The notes beneath the pieces are model-generated. The model had not been told where the DNA came from and made no database searches. It worked only from the letters and a program-made list of their open reading frames with translations. Source: VXPQ01 sp965116435 (GTDB taxonomy: Bacteria; Bacteroidota; Rhodothermia; Rhodothermales; VXPQ01). Taken from it: 64,000 bases of DNA. Every line of letters begins with the position of its first letter. Within the stretch, counting starts at the first letter, position 1. Location: the NCBI GenBank assembly GCA_965116435.1, contig OZ220686.1, positions 2,666,001-2,730,000 of the forward strand, in the 5' to 3' direction. The translations under genes were made by a program, and so were the position numbers. Positions 49,210 to 58,023 of this stretch are shown in pieces.

Positions 49210-50022
49210 ATGTACACGGTCATAGAGAAATCCATTTACGAAATCAAGGAACGGGGCGGCTTCCGATATATTGAGGAAGGCCCCCGGACAGATTGCCCGC
49301 CGGTCGTCTTTCTGCACGGCATGCTGGGGAACCTGACGAACTGGACGGACGCCGTCCGGGCTGTGGCGGCGAACGGATACCGCGCCATCGTTCCCATGCT
49401 GCCGGTGTATACCCTTCCGATTTCCCGGACCAATATGGGCGGGCTGGTGCAGCACCTGCACGAATTTCTCGATGAAATGGCGCTGGATTTCGTGACCCTC
49501 GCGGGCAACTCGCTTGGGGGGCAGCTGGCCAGCCTGTACGTGCTCACGTATCCCGATCGCGCATGCGCCCTGGTGCTTACCGGTTCCTCCGGTTTGTACG
49601 AAGTGGAGATGGGGAAGGGTCATCCCCGACGGCACGACCGGGGCTTCATTCGGGAACGCGCGGCGGTCTCCTTTTACGATAAGAAACATGTGACGGAGGA
49701 CTTGATTAATGAGATGGCGGACGTGGTGACGGATCGGGCTTCCGTGATACGGTTGATCAGGATGGCGAGGGCCTCGAAAAAAGAGACGGTGCGTACAAGC
49801 CTTCATGAGATTCGGGTGCCGACATTGCTTATTTGGGGCGAGAACGACGAAATTACGCCCCCGCATGTGGCCAGGCAGTTCGAGGAGTTGATTCCGGACG
49901 CCGAAGTGCATTTTATTGCGAAATGCGGCCATGCTCCGATGCTGGAGCACCCGGATACGTTCAACCGGATTGTATTAAGTTTCCTGCAAAAGCGCGTGGG
50001 CGCCGCAACCCTTGCCGTGTAA
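49210..50022 (+). CDS. Alpha/beta-hydrolase
   Basis: The 270-residue hydrolase has the oxyanion segment VVFLHGMLGNLTNW (about 32-45), the nucleophile elbow AGNSLGG (Ser near residue 99), Asp in LIWGENDEITPP and the catalytic His in CGHAPMLEHPDTF. This full triad suggests an active esterase, lipase, or C-C hydrolase like those of the MhpC group. There is no signal peptide. Substrate unknown. It starts its own transcript and is followed by a REP-like repeat and a lipoprotein gene. Confidence 0.88.
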   Translation: MYTVIEKSIYEIKERGGFRYIEEGPRTDCPPVVFLHGMLGNLTNWTDAVRAVAANGYRAIVPMLPVYTLPISRTNMGGLVQHLHEFLDEMALDFVTLAGNSLGGQLASLYVLTYPDRACALVLTGSSGLYEVEMGKGHPRRHDRGFIRERAAVSFYDKKHVTEDLINEMADVVTDRASVIRLIRMARASKKETVRTSLHEIRVPTLLIWGENDEITPPHVARQFEELIPDAEVHFIAKCGHAPMLEHPDTFNRIVLSFLQKRVGAATLAV

Positions 50023-50101
50023 TCAGGGCGCGGCCGGGGCGTTGCATGGTAGGGTACGGCCCTGTTTTCGGTCTCTGTTCTGCCCGGGCGCCCCTCGCAG
50101 C

Positions 50102-50148
50102 CTCTGGTCTTTGCGGACGTAATTAGCGCATCTTTAATCAGCGCATCC
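50102..50148 (+). repeat. REP-like palindrome with doubled right arm, abutting a start codon
   Basis: CTGGTC, loop TTTGCGGACGT and AATTAG are followed by GCGCATC, then a second right half AATCAGCGCATCC whose last base is immediately before the ATG of the next gene. The repeat therefore supplies that gene's ribosome-binding region. Confidence 0.7.
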
Positions 50149-50685
50149 ATGAAACGATCGTACGCGCCGACAGCGCTTCTCGTCGCTTTCCTGTGGTTTT
50201 CGGCGTGCGCGCCCTCCCTTTCGCCGCTGTACCGGGACTACGACGTCGTTTTGGGGGATACGTCCCGCACAGCATCGCGGGCCCACCCCGCGGAACTTCC
50301 GGCACCCTTGTCCATCGCGCCGCCGGACGAGGAAGGCGCCCCGGCCGGGGTGCGCCAACGGATCGTGGCCGCGTTGCATGAAGCCGGGTGGGACACGACG
50401 TCCACCGACCTGCCGCACGCCGTCGCCACCCGGGAGCGCACGGTGCAACGGTGGGGCCTGTACAGCATTGTCGTGTACCTCGAAGTCACGCCGCTGGGCC
50501 GCGACCATGTGCGCATGTATGCCCACCCGTTCCGAAAATACGTATTCGGCAAGGCGAGCAAGCTTTCGTACCTGACGCGCCCGATTCGCTCCCGGTTTCT
50601 GCCGGAAATCGAGGAGGCGTTTGCGAAACACGGTTTGCAGCCCGTCGGGACGCCGTTCGAACGGGACGATACGGTCTTGCGATAG
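50149..50685 (+). CDS. Hypothetical lipoprotein
   Basis: The 178-residue product has a lipoprotein signal (KRSYAP, hydrophobic run, lipobox FSAC; Cys near residue 20). The mature domain contains about 150 residues with alternating beta strands (RWGLYSIVVYLEVTPLGRDHVRMYAHPF). I do not recognise the family. No Shine-Dalgarno sequence is visible, since a REP-like repeat directly precedes the ATG. Confidence 0.75.
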   Translation: MKRSYAPTALLVAFLWFSACAPSLSPLYRDYDVVLGDTSRTASRAHPAELPAPLSIAPPDEEGAPAGVRQRIVAALHEAGWDTTSTDLPHAVATRERTVQRWGLYSIVVYLEVTPLGRDHVRMYAHPFRKYVFGKASKLSYLTRPIRSRFLPEIEEAFAKHGLQPVGTPFERDDTVLR

Positions 50686-50774
50686 GCCATTCCTCGCCAT
50701 TCCCCGGTGAATCTTATTTTAAGGGATCTCCGTAAGACGATCAGGTGCTTTTTTCCATTCTTTTTCGCGCCGCC

Positions 50775-52187
50775 ATGAACAGCCTTGCAAGGCGCTTTGC
50801 TTCCTTTCTTGTTCCGGCAGGTTTACTGTTAGGCCTGGCGCCTGTTGCGTCCGGCCAGCCGCAGCAGGCGGCCTTGTCGTCTCCAGACGTCTTGTTCGAA
50901 GCTCCGTTGCCGGACGGGGCCGTATTCATTGTTCCCATTCAGGGGCCTATCGACAATGTGCTGGCCCGCTATGTGAGCCGGGCCACGCGCGACGCCGAAG
51001 CCGCAGGCGCGTCGCTGATCGTTTTCGACGTGGATACGTTTGGCGGCCTTGTGTCCGCCGCCGACAAGATTCGCAAGACGATTCTGGACATAGAGCCGGC
51101 TACGGTAGCCTTTATCGACAAGAACGCCGCTTCCGCCGGGGCGCTGATCTCCTACGCCAGCGATCGGATCGTGATGGTTCCGGGCGCCTCCATCGGGGCG
51201 GCTACGGTCGTGGAGGGCGGTACGGGGGAGGCGGCGCCGGACAAGCACCAAAGCTATATGCGCGGCCTGATGCGGGCTACGGCGGAGGCCAACGGGCGCG
51301 ACCCGCGCATTGCGGAAGCCATGGTGGACGAAGCGCTGGCGGTCGAGGGGGTATCCGAAGCGGGCAGCGTCTTGACGCTTTCGTCCGGGGAAGCGCTTCG
51401 ATTGGGCGTGGCGGACGCGGTGCTGGACGACATAGACGACGTAGTGGCGCAGGCCGGACTGGCCCCGACGGCTTCCGTAGCGCACCGCGCCTCGACCCTT
51501 GAGCGCGCGTTGCGGTTTTTCAGCTCGCCGGTGCTGCAGTCCTTGCTCATGCTGATGATGATGGGCGGGCTGTACTTCGAACTGCAAACGCCCGGCGTCG
51601 GGTTTCCCGGAGCGATCGCTGCCGTGGGCGCCGCCATGTTTTTTGCGCCGCACTACATGATTGGGCTGGTTCAGAGTTGGGAAATCGTGCTTTTCGGCAT
51701 CGGGGTGTTGCTGCTGCTTGCCGAGATTTTCGTCATTCCGGGTTTTGGCGTGGCGGGCATAGGCGGGCTGGCGCTGGTGGTCGGGTCGCTGTTCGCCGCC
51801 TTGATCGGCAATGTCGGACTTGCGTTTCCTCCGTTCGCTGCGCTGGCGCCCGCGGTCGGCACGATGGCGGTTACGTTGGTCCTGTTGATTGTCCTGATGT
51901 TTTCCCTCAGTAAATATCTTCCGAAATCGGATCGGTTCGGCCAACTGGTGCTTGCGCCGGAGCTGGCCAGCGCCTCCGGGTATGTTTCGTCCGAAACCCT
52001 TGAGGACCTGGTCGGGCAGACGGGGGTTTCCGTGACCCCGCTGCGCCCCGCGGGCATGGCGAATATTGGCGGCGACCGCATCGATGTGGTGACGCGCGGG
52101 GAGTTCGTGACGCCCGGCGTCCCGGTGGAAATAATCCAGGTGCGCGGCAGCCGTGTGGTGGTGCGTCCAGCCGTGCAAGCCGAATAA
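50775..52187 (+). CDS. NfeD-family membrane serine protease (long form)
   Basis: The 470-residue protein has a signal peptide, a ClpP-like Ser-Lys protease domain (about 48-235, with Ser120 in DKNAASAGALISYASD), four to five membrane segments (about 255-375) and a C-terminal OB-fold NfeD domain (about 400-465, TGVSVTPLRPAGMANIGGDRIDVV). This is the long NfeD1b-type architecture, involved in membrane quality control, usually with stomatin-like partners. A start at GTG 50745 is possible, but the ATG at 50775 gives a normal signal. A short NfeD protein follows after 39 bp. Confidence 0.88.
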   Translation: MNSLARRFASFLVPAGLLLGLAPVASGQPQQAALSSPDVLFEAPLPDGAVFIVPIQGPIDNVLARYVSRATRDAEAAGASLIVFDVDTFGGLVSAADKIRKTILDIEPATVAFIDKNAASAGALISYASDRIVMVPGASIGAATVVEGGTGEAAPDKHQSYMRGLMRATAEANGRDPRIAEAMVDEALAVEGVSEAGSVLTLSSGEALRLGVADAVLDDIDDVVAQAGLAPTASVAHRASTLERALRFFSSPVLQSLLMLMMMGGLYFELQTPGVGFPGAIAAVGAAMFFAPHYMIGLVQSWEIVLFGIGVLLLLAEIFVIPGFGVAGIGGLALVVGSLFAALIGNVGLAFPPFAALAPAVGTMAVTLVLLIVLMFSLSKYLPKSDRFGQLVLAPELASASGYVSSETLEDLVGQTGVSVTPLRPAGMANIGGDRIDVVTRGEFVTPGVPVEIIQVRGSRVVVRPAVQAE

Positions 52188-52226
52188 CATTACTTTTTCG
52201 ATCCGGGAACGCTTCTTGCCGAATTC

Positions 52227-52724
52227 ATGGGATTTTTTCTTCCGATAGCGCTCATCCTGGTGGGTCTCGGCTTGATTGCCGTAGAGGTCTATCTTGTGCC
52301 GGGCTTCAATGTGGTCGGTATTTTCGGGTTTATCGTGATTCTGTTCGCGATCGGGTATACGTTCACGGAATCCGGGTTTCTGGGCGGAATCTATGTCATT
52401 CTGGGTACGGCGGTGGCGGGCGGCGGGCTTTTTTACTGGATGTGGACATCAGGGGCCTGGGATCGCTTTGTATTGGGCGCGACCATTGCCGGAGACGACC
52501 CCAAAGGGGATCGGGATAGCGAGGGGCGGGCGCGGTACCTTGGCAAGACGGGCGTGGCCGTAACGCCCTTGCGTCCGACCGGCGTCGCCCGCATTGACGA
52601 CGAACGCATTGAAGTCGCTACGGAAGGCGACTTTATCGCCTCGGGAAGCCATGTGCGGGTCGTCGCGATGGATCGTCGGCGGTTTTTCGTGCGGCTGGCG
52701 GATGCGGAAGAAACGGATTCGTAG
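52227..52724 (+). CDS. NfeD-family short protein
   Basis: The 165-residue protein has two to three membrane segments (about 3-75, FLPIALILVGLGLIAVEVYL; VGIFGFIVILFAIGY) and a C-terminal OB-fold domain (about 100-160, GKTGVAVTPLRPTGVARIDDERIEVATEGDF) that closely resembles the OB domain of the long NfeD protein just upstream. It lacks the protease part. The two are co-transcribed and probably work in one complex. Confidence 0.87.
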   Translation: MGFFLPIALILVGLGLIAVEVYLVPGFNVVGIFGFIVILFAIGYTFTESGFLGGIYVILGTAVAGGGLFYWMWTSGAWDRFVLGATIAGDDPKGDRDSEGRARYLGKTGVAVTPLRPTGVARIDDERIEVATEGDFIASGSHVRVVAMDRRRFFVRLADAEETDS

Positions 52725-52893
52725 GCGGGTTTCGACATTTCTTCCCGCACATTGTCTATTGTCTGCATTCAGGGTCGAATACGTGCCCGCCATTCGGTAT
52801 CTTGTATGCATTCCTTGCACATTCTGGACGCCGTACGCTGTTTTTCGGGACGGCCTTGCGTTCTTCGCCGTCGTTTTTTTCTGTTTTCGCCGT

Positions 52894-55215
52894 ATGTCTT
52901 TTTCCAACTCCGCAGATTTGTTCACAGCGTCCGAAGAAAAAACAGCCGACTCCATTCTGGTTGGGCTGAACCCGGCCCAGCAGGAAGCGGCGCGCACGCT
53001 TGAGGGGCCGGTGCTTGTCGTGGCGGGTCCGGGGTCCGGCAAGACCCGGATGCTCATGCACCGCATTGCGTATCTGCTCGCCACGGAGCGCGCCCGGCCC
53101 TCGGAGATTCTTGCGCTCACCTTCACGAACAAGGCGGCCCGGGAAATGCGCAGTCGCATCGATCGTTTGACGGGGCCTGCTGCGCGGTATCTGTGGATGG
53201 GCACGTTTCATTCTATTTTCGCCCGCATCATGCGCATGGAAGGGGAGCGGATCGGCTATGGGCGGGATTTCAGCATTTACGACACGGACGATTCGGAGCG
53301 GGTGCTGCGCCAGTTGATGCAACGTGCCCATATCGATACGAAGGAGTATCCGCCCCGCCGCGTTCGGCATATGCTGTCCGGCGCCAAGAACCGGATGGTC
53401 TCTCCTGAGGAGTACGCCCGATCCGCCTACGGGCCGTTTCAGCAGGTTGCAGCTGAGCTCTACGCGACGTACGAACAGGCGCTTCGCGCCGCGAACGCCA
53501 TGGATTTCGACGATTTGCTCCTGAAACCCATTGCGTTGTTCAGCCAATGTCCGGATGTGCTCGAAGAATACCAGACGCGCTGGAAATACGTGCACATCGA
53601 CGAATACCAGGACACCAACCATGCCCAGTACAAGCTGGTGAATTTGCTCGCAGGCCAGCGCAAGAACCTGTGCGTGGTGGGGGACGACGCACAGAGTATC
53701 TATGCGTTTCGCGGCGCCGATATCGCCAACATCCTGTCTTTCCGGCGCGATTATCCGAAAGCCGTTACCGTGCGGCTGGAACAGAATTACCGCTCCAGCG
53801 GGAATATTCTCCGGCTGGCCGAGTCCATCATTGGACACAATCAGGATCGCATCGAAAAAAAACTGTGGACGGAAAACAGCGACGGGGATCCTGTGGTGCT
53901 TATAGAGGCGGAATCGGAGCGGGACGAGGCGCAAAAAATAGAGCGAGAGGTTCGGAGCGCGCGCGCCGCGTTTGGCTACGGCTACGAGCATTTTGCGGTG
54001 TTCTACCGGACCAATGCGCAAAGCCGCTCCATCGAAGATGCGCTGCGGCAGGGGGGCGTTCCGTACCGCGTCGTAGGGGGGCTTTCGTTTTACCAGCGCA
54101 AGGAAGTAAAAGATGTGCTTGCGTACCTGCGCCTGTTGATCAACCCCGGCGACCTGGCCAGTATGCGTCGCGTTATCAATTATCCTGTACGCGGCATCGG
54201 AGCGAGGACCTTTGAGCGGATTGCAGCCTTTGCGGACGCGCAGCAGTGCACGGTTTGGGAGGCCATCGAACAGGTTGCGTCGGTGGGGCTTCCGACCCAG
54301 AGCGCGCGCGCCGTCGTCGGGTTCCGGGACATGATGCGCCGACACATGCAGGAGGTCGAACACGGGGCGCCCGCCGAGGACATTGCGCGTTCCCTTGTGG
54401 AGGAAGCGGGCGTCGCCCGCCAGCTGCAGCAGGACGGAAAGACGCCGGAAGAAAGCATTGCGCGCTGGCAGAACGTGCAGGAATTGATCGGGGCTATCGC
54501 AGAGTACGTGGCGGACGATTCCGAAGAGCGTACGCTCAGTACGTTCCTGCAGGAAATAGCCCTTCGGACCGATCTCGACGATATGGACGACGACGCCCGC
54601 GTAACGCTTATGACGTTGCACGGGTCCAAGGGCCTCGAATTCCCCGTCGTGTTCGTGACAGGACTGGAAGAGGGCCTCTTTCCCATCGCCATGGCCATCT
54701 CGGAAAAGGACGCGGTGGAGGAGGAACGCCGGCTGTTTTACGTAGGAGCCACCCGTGCGGCGAAGCAGCTATACCTGTCCTGGGCCCGGAGCCGTTTTCG
54801 GTTTGGCAGTTCGGCGCCGTCGATCCGCAGCCGTTTTCTGGACGAAATCGACGATCGCGTCGTTCGCACCATCGGCGGCGGGCCTGTGGTGCAGAAAAAG
54901 GGGCGTTTTCAGGCAGATCCGGACGAAACGTTCGACATGTCCGGGCCTTCTGCGTACGATGGGACGCCGCCGCATGCGTATCGCCGGAACCTGAGCAAGC
55001 CTGCGCGCAAGGAAAACGGGCGTACGGTGGTCTACGACCACGGCGAGGGCGCCATTGCGCCGGGCCGCTATGTGGACCACCCGACGTTCGGGGAAGGCGA
55101 AGTGCTTTCCGTGGAAGGCCATGGGGAACGGGCGCGGGCGCTGGTCGCCTTTCGGGAAGCGGGACGGAAAAAGCTGGTGCTGAAACATGCGCGCTTGCGG
55201 CTCATCGAACATTGA
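52894..55215 (+). CDS. pcrA: UvrD/PcrA-type superfamily 1A DNA helicase
   Basis: The 773-residue ATP-dependent 3'-5' helicase has all main motifs: Q-motif (LNPAQQEAA), Walker A AGPGSGKT (44-51), motif Ia TFTNKAAREM, motif II DEYQDTN, motif III GDDAQSIYAFRGA, motif IV EQNYRSS, motif V TLHGSKGLEFPVVFV, and motif VI VGATRAAKQLYLS. A C-terminal Tudor-like domain (VDHPTFGEGEVLSVEG) is like that of PcrA, which contacts RNA polymerase. The upstream open frame to 52594 overlaps the NfeD gene in another frame and is rejected. Confidence 0.93.
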   Translation: MSFSNSADLFTASEEKTADSILVGLNPAQQEAARTLEGPVLVVAGPGSGKTRMLMHRIAYLLATERARPSEILALTFTNKAAREMRSRIDRLTGPAARYLWMGTFHSIFARIMRMEGERIGYGRDFSIYDTDDSERVLRQLMQRAHIDTKEYPPRRVRHMLSGAKNRMVSPEEYARSAYGPFQQVAAELYATYEQALRAANAMDFDDLLLKPIALFSQCPDVLEEYQTRWKYVHIDEYQDTNHAQYKLVNLLAGQRKNLCVVGDDAQSIYAFRGADIANILSFRRDYPKAVTVRLEQNYRSSGNILRLAESIIGHNQDRIEKKLWTENSDGDPVVLIEAESERDEAQKIEREVRSARAAFGYGYEHFAVFYRTNAQSRSIEDALRQGGVPYRVVGGLSFYQRKEVKDVLAYLRLLINPGDLASMRRVINYPVRGIGARTFERIAAFADAQQCTVWEAIEQVASVGLPTQSARAVVGFRDMMRRHMQEVEHGAPAEDIARSLVEEAGVARQLQQDGKTPEESIARWQNVQELIGAIAEYVADDSEERTLSTFLQEIALRTDLDDMDDDARVTLMTLHGSKGLEFPVVFVTGLEEGLFPIAMAISEKDAVEEERRLFYVGATRAAKQLYLSWARSRFRFGSSAPSIRSRFLDEIDDRVVRTIGGGPVVQKKGRFQADPDETFDMSGPSAYDGTPPHAYRRNLSKPARKENGRTVVYDHGEGAIAPGRYVDHPTFGEGEVLSVEGHGERARALVAFREAGRKKLVLKHARLRLIEH

Positions 55216-55235
55216 CTCACCGAATAATCATCCTT

Positions 55236-56321
55236 ATGAATATGTGTACGGAGACGTTGCGTGGTTTTGGGCGGACGCTGCTTGTTGCGGCGGCGTGTGC
55301 ATGGTTTGCGGGGGCGCTGGCCGGGTGCGGTTCCGAAAACGAGCGGGTCCGCGTACTGGTCTATTCCCCGCACGGCAAGGAAATGCTTGGGGCCTACGAG
55401 GACTTGTTCGAGGCCCGCCATCCCGATGTAGACATCGCCTGGATAGACATGGGCGGTCAGGACGCCTACGACCGGATCCGGACCGAACGGCAGAATCCGC
55501 AGGCAAGCGTCTGGTGGGGCGGGGACGGCATGACGTTTGACCGGGCGACGCGGGAAGGGCTGCTGGATGCGTACGAACCGTCCTGGGCGGACGAAGCGCC
55601 TGCCTACGCGGTGGGCGCCGGAAACGCCTGGTACGGCACCTTTCTGACCCCGGAAGTCATCATGTACAATACCCGCTCCCTCGCGCTGACGGGCGAGGCG
55701 CCCCCGCAAGACTGGGACGACCTGATTGGCGCGCAATGGCATGATCGCATCATCGTTCGATATCCTCTTGCTTCCAGTACGATGCGCACGATTTTCGGGG
55801 CGATGATTCTTCGGCAGCCTGACGTGGAGTCGGGCTATGCATGGTTGGCCCGGCTGGATCGCAATGTGGAGACCTATGCCGCCGATCCGACGCAACTGTA
55901 CCTCAAACTGGCTCGCGAAGAAGGCGACGTAACGCTGTGGAATATGCCGGATACGTACATTCAGTCGCAGGATAACGGGTATCCTTTCGGGTATGTCGCG
56001 CCTGCTTCCGGGACGCCGGTGCTGACGGACGGCATTGCGCTGGTCGCCGGAGGTCCGCACCCGACGCTGGCGCGGGCGTTCTATGAGTTTGTTACGTCCG
56101 ATAGCGCGCTTGTGGATCAGGCGCACCGGTTTTACCGCATTCCGGTGCGGAATACGCTGGCGGACGGGGAACTGCCGGAATGGATGACCGGGGTGGATAT
56201 TGAACCCATGGAGATGGATTGGGAACGGCTTTCCCGCGAAGGCCCCCAGTGGATGCAGTACTGGGACGAAAACATCAAGGGACGCGGGGCGGCCTGGCTT
56301 GCCGATCGCGGACTGGAGTAG
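55236..56321 (+). CDS. ABC-transporter substrate-binding lipoprotein
   Basis: From the ATG at 55236 the protein has 361 residues with a lipoprotein signal (hydrophobic run and lipobox ALAGC). The mature fold is a type-2 periplasmic binding protein: VRVLVYSPHGKEMLGAYEDLFEARHP at the start, ASVWWGGDGMTFDRA, and a C-terminal AGGPHPTLARAFYEFVTS helix. This resembles ferric-iron (AfuA/FbpA) or polyamine binding proteins. No permease or ATPase gene is next to it. It starts 20 bp after pcrA; the same frame is open far upstream within pcrA only as a shadow. Confidence 0.85.
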   Translation: MNMCTETLRGFGRTLLVAAACAWFAGALAGCGSENERVRVLVYSPHGKEMLGAYEDLFEARHPDVDIAWIDMGGQDAYDRIRTERQNPQASVWWGGDGMTFDRATREGLLDAYEPSWADEAPAYAVGAGNAWYGTFLTPEVIMYNTRSLALTGEAPPQDWDDLIGAQWHDRIIVRYPLASSTMRTIFGAMILRQPDVESGYAWLARLDRNVETYAADPTQLYLKLAREEGDVTLWNMPDTYIQSQDNGYPFGYVAPASGTPVLTDGIALVAGGPHPTLARAFYEFVTSDSALVDQAHRFYRIPVRNTLADGELPEWMTGVDIEPMEMDWERLSREGPQWMQYWDENIKGRGAAWLADRGLE

Positions 56322-56336
56322 CGGGTTCGCGGGCCT

Positions 56337-56510
56337 CGTCAGCGCATCCCCGGGTTTACGGGTTCGGGGATGTCGGGTTGGGGCCCGGTTGCGATGGGTA
56401 GCGGTCGGCGGGCCGCGTCAGCGCATCCCCGGGTTTATGGGTTCGGGGATGGTCGGGTTGGGGTTCGGTTGCGATGGGTAGCGGTCGGCGGACCTCGTCA
56501 GCGCATCGAG
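56337..56510 (+). repeat. Tandem repeat of about 78 bp containing the REP end
   Basis: Two nearly full units and a partial third, each beginning CGTCAGCGCATC, contain GGGTTCGGGGAT, GTCGGGTTGGGG and GTTGCGATGGGTAGCGGTCGGCGG. The initial TCAGCGCATCC is the right arm of the REP-like family, suggesting amplification of a repeat-flanked segment. It occupies the spacer between the substrate-binding protein and the convergent HAD gene and runs into the latter's 3' end. Confidence 0.75.
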
Positions 56511-57181
56511 GGCATTCCGAGCGCATCCGCCAGCTCCCCGAATGTGTCTACCGTACGGTGCGCGCCCGCTTCGTGGAGCGCATCGGCGGGGAACGAGGTC
56601 GTCATGCCCGCCACATGACACCCGGCCTGGCGCGCCGACCGGACCCCGTTCACGGAGTCCTCGATCACGAGGCAGGTTTCCGGCGCCAGCTTGAGGCGCC
56701 TCGTTGTTTCCAGATACGGTTCGGGGTGGGGTTTATGATGGCGTATGTCCTCGGCCGTGACCACTACGTCGAAAAAGGGGTCCAGATGGAACCGGTCAAA
56801 GGCGAACCGCTGGTATCGCCTTGTGGCCGATGTGGTCAACGCAAGGGGCCGGTGCGCGTGCGCCTGCCGTATGAAATCCAGTACGCCCGGGATGGGGCGC
56901 ATCTCCGGCATGAGGCTCAGGAAGGTTTCTTCCTTCGAAACGGTGAGCGTATCGACGTTGTGTTCGTCCGATCCGAACTCGGACACGACCCGCTCGAAGA
57001 GCTTGCGTTCGGGGATGCCCTTGAACGAAGGGTACGCTTCGGCGGGAACGCTTAGGTTGTGCTGCCCGAAAACGATGCGATGGGATCGGTCGTGTATGGG
57101 TTCGGAGTCGATAATGACGCCGTCCATGTCGAAGATAATCGCCGCGAAGGGCGGCGTGGCGGGGGAAGGAGCCGGATTCAT
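56498..57181 (-). CDS. HAD-superfamily phosphatase (beta-phosphoglucomutase-like)
   Basis: The 227-residue protein contains the four HAD motifs: the nucleophile Asp in IIFDMDGVIIDSEP, the Thr/Ser in ALTTSAT, Lys in HHKPHPEPYLE, and the acidic pair after CLVIEDSVNGVRSARQAG. An alpha-helical cap follows motif I (cap type C1). Such enzymes are phosphatases or phosphoglucomutases on sugar phosphates. There is no signal. The stop region lies within the end of the upstream tandem repeat. Confidence 0.88.
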   Translation of the reverse strand: MNPAPSPATPPFAAIIFDMDGVIIDSEPIHDRSHRIVFGQHNLSVPAEAYPSFKGIPERKLFERVVSEFGSDEHNVDTLTVSKEETFLSLMPEMRPIPGVLDFIRQAHAHRPLALTTSATRRYQRFAFDRFHLDPFFDVVVTAEDIRHHKPHPEPYLETTRRLKLAPETCLVIEDSVNGVRSARQAGCHVAGMTTSFPADALHEAGAHRTVDTFGELADALGMPSMR

Positions 57182-57348
57182 CGTGGGATCAGATAATGAT
57201 AGTTCGCGCAGCGAACAGTCATTGTTTAGGTTGCAGGGGAAGGGGCCGTATTTATCGTGGGACCAGCGTACCCTTGCGTCTTAGGCCTTTGGAGCGGCGC
57301 GCTGCGCCAGACGCCTGTGACCGCTCATGAAATACCTGTGAGAAATAC

Positions 57349-57645
57349 CTATGACCGCTCAATTGACCGCCCGACGAAAAAATAGAGCGCGCAGCCCAGC
57401 ACGGGGAAGAAAATAATGATGAGCGCCCACAGGACCTTGGCGCCGAGGGTTTTGTTGCTGCCGAGCAATTCGATCAGTGCGATGACGTCGATAATGACCA
57501 CGGCAATGCCGCACAATCCCAACGACCCGAAGTTTCCGATTCGGTCGAAGAGGCTGGGGCCGCATCCGGCCAGAAGGACGCTGGCGACGCCCGCAAGCAG
57601 TGCGGCGGCGGAGAACGGGATCGGACGGTGCGTGGAATGATGCAT
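57349..57645 (-). CDS. PLDc_N-domain small membrane lipoprotein
   Basis: The 98-residue product has a signal with lipobox VLLAGC, then two hydrophobic segments: FGSLGLCGIAVVIIDVIALIELL and LGAKVLWALIIIFFPVLGCALYFFVG. The second carries the PLDc_N pattern (KxLWxLIIxxxPxLGxxxYFxxGR), a domain usually found as the membrane anchor of cardiolipin synthases but here alone. Function unknown. Confidence 0.82.
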   Translation of the reverse strand: MHHSTHRPIPFSAAALLAGVASVLLAGCGPSLFDRIGNFGSLGLCGIAVVIIDVIALIELLGSNKTLGAKVLWALIIIFFPVLGCALYFFVGRSIERS

Positions 57646-58023
57646 GGCGTCTGGGGATCGGGATGTCACAGGATGGTTGCGGTGTTGGACCCGGTTCCGC
57701 GTATGCGGGCGTACGCGACGGTTAGTGTGCGTAGTTGGTTTGCGTCGTCGGGTTGCCTATGTTGGTTTACCTATGTTGGTTTACCTATGTTGGTTTGCGC
57801 AAAAAACCGGCCTTACGCTTGTGCTACGGGAACGCATGCGGTCCGGTTACGTTTTTGCGAGAAAATCTTTGGCGGCGAGGCCGGGTTCGCGAAATGGGGT
57901 CGCGCACGGGTTTTCACGGTTTTGCGCCGCCGAAGTTCGCTTTGTTCGTTCATGAATGTTCTGATCGAAGCGGACTTGACCAGAACATCCCTGCATGGCC
58001 CCTGTTTCCCCGGATGATCCGTT
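57646..58023. other. Spacer with short tandem repeat and REP-like element
   Basis: No gene was seen in this 378-bp divergent spacer. It holds three tandem copies of a 14-bp unit (CCTATGTTGGTTTA, 57756-57796) and, closer to dusB, the REP-like palindrome at 57957-57991. Confidence 0.6.
57957..57991 (+). repeat. REP-like palindrome with changed but still pairing arms
   Basis: TTCTGATC and GACCAGAA flank GAAGCGGACTT and are followed by CATCCC. Compared with the usual GCGCTGATC/GATCAGCGC, both arms changed in a matching way, which supports selection or copying for hairpin formation. Confidence 0.75.

Noticed and set aside
52594..52893. N-terminal 100-residue extension of PcrA
   Set aside because: It overlaps the short NfeD gene in another frame and has no similarity to helicase N-termini.
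54246..55235. Upstream extension of the substrate-binding lipoprotein frame
   Set aside because: It lies wholly inside pcrA in another frame, and a lipoprotein signal starts at 55236.
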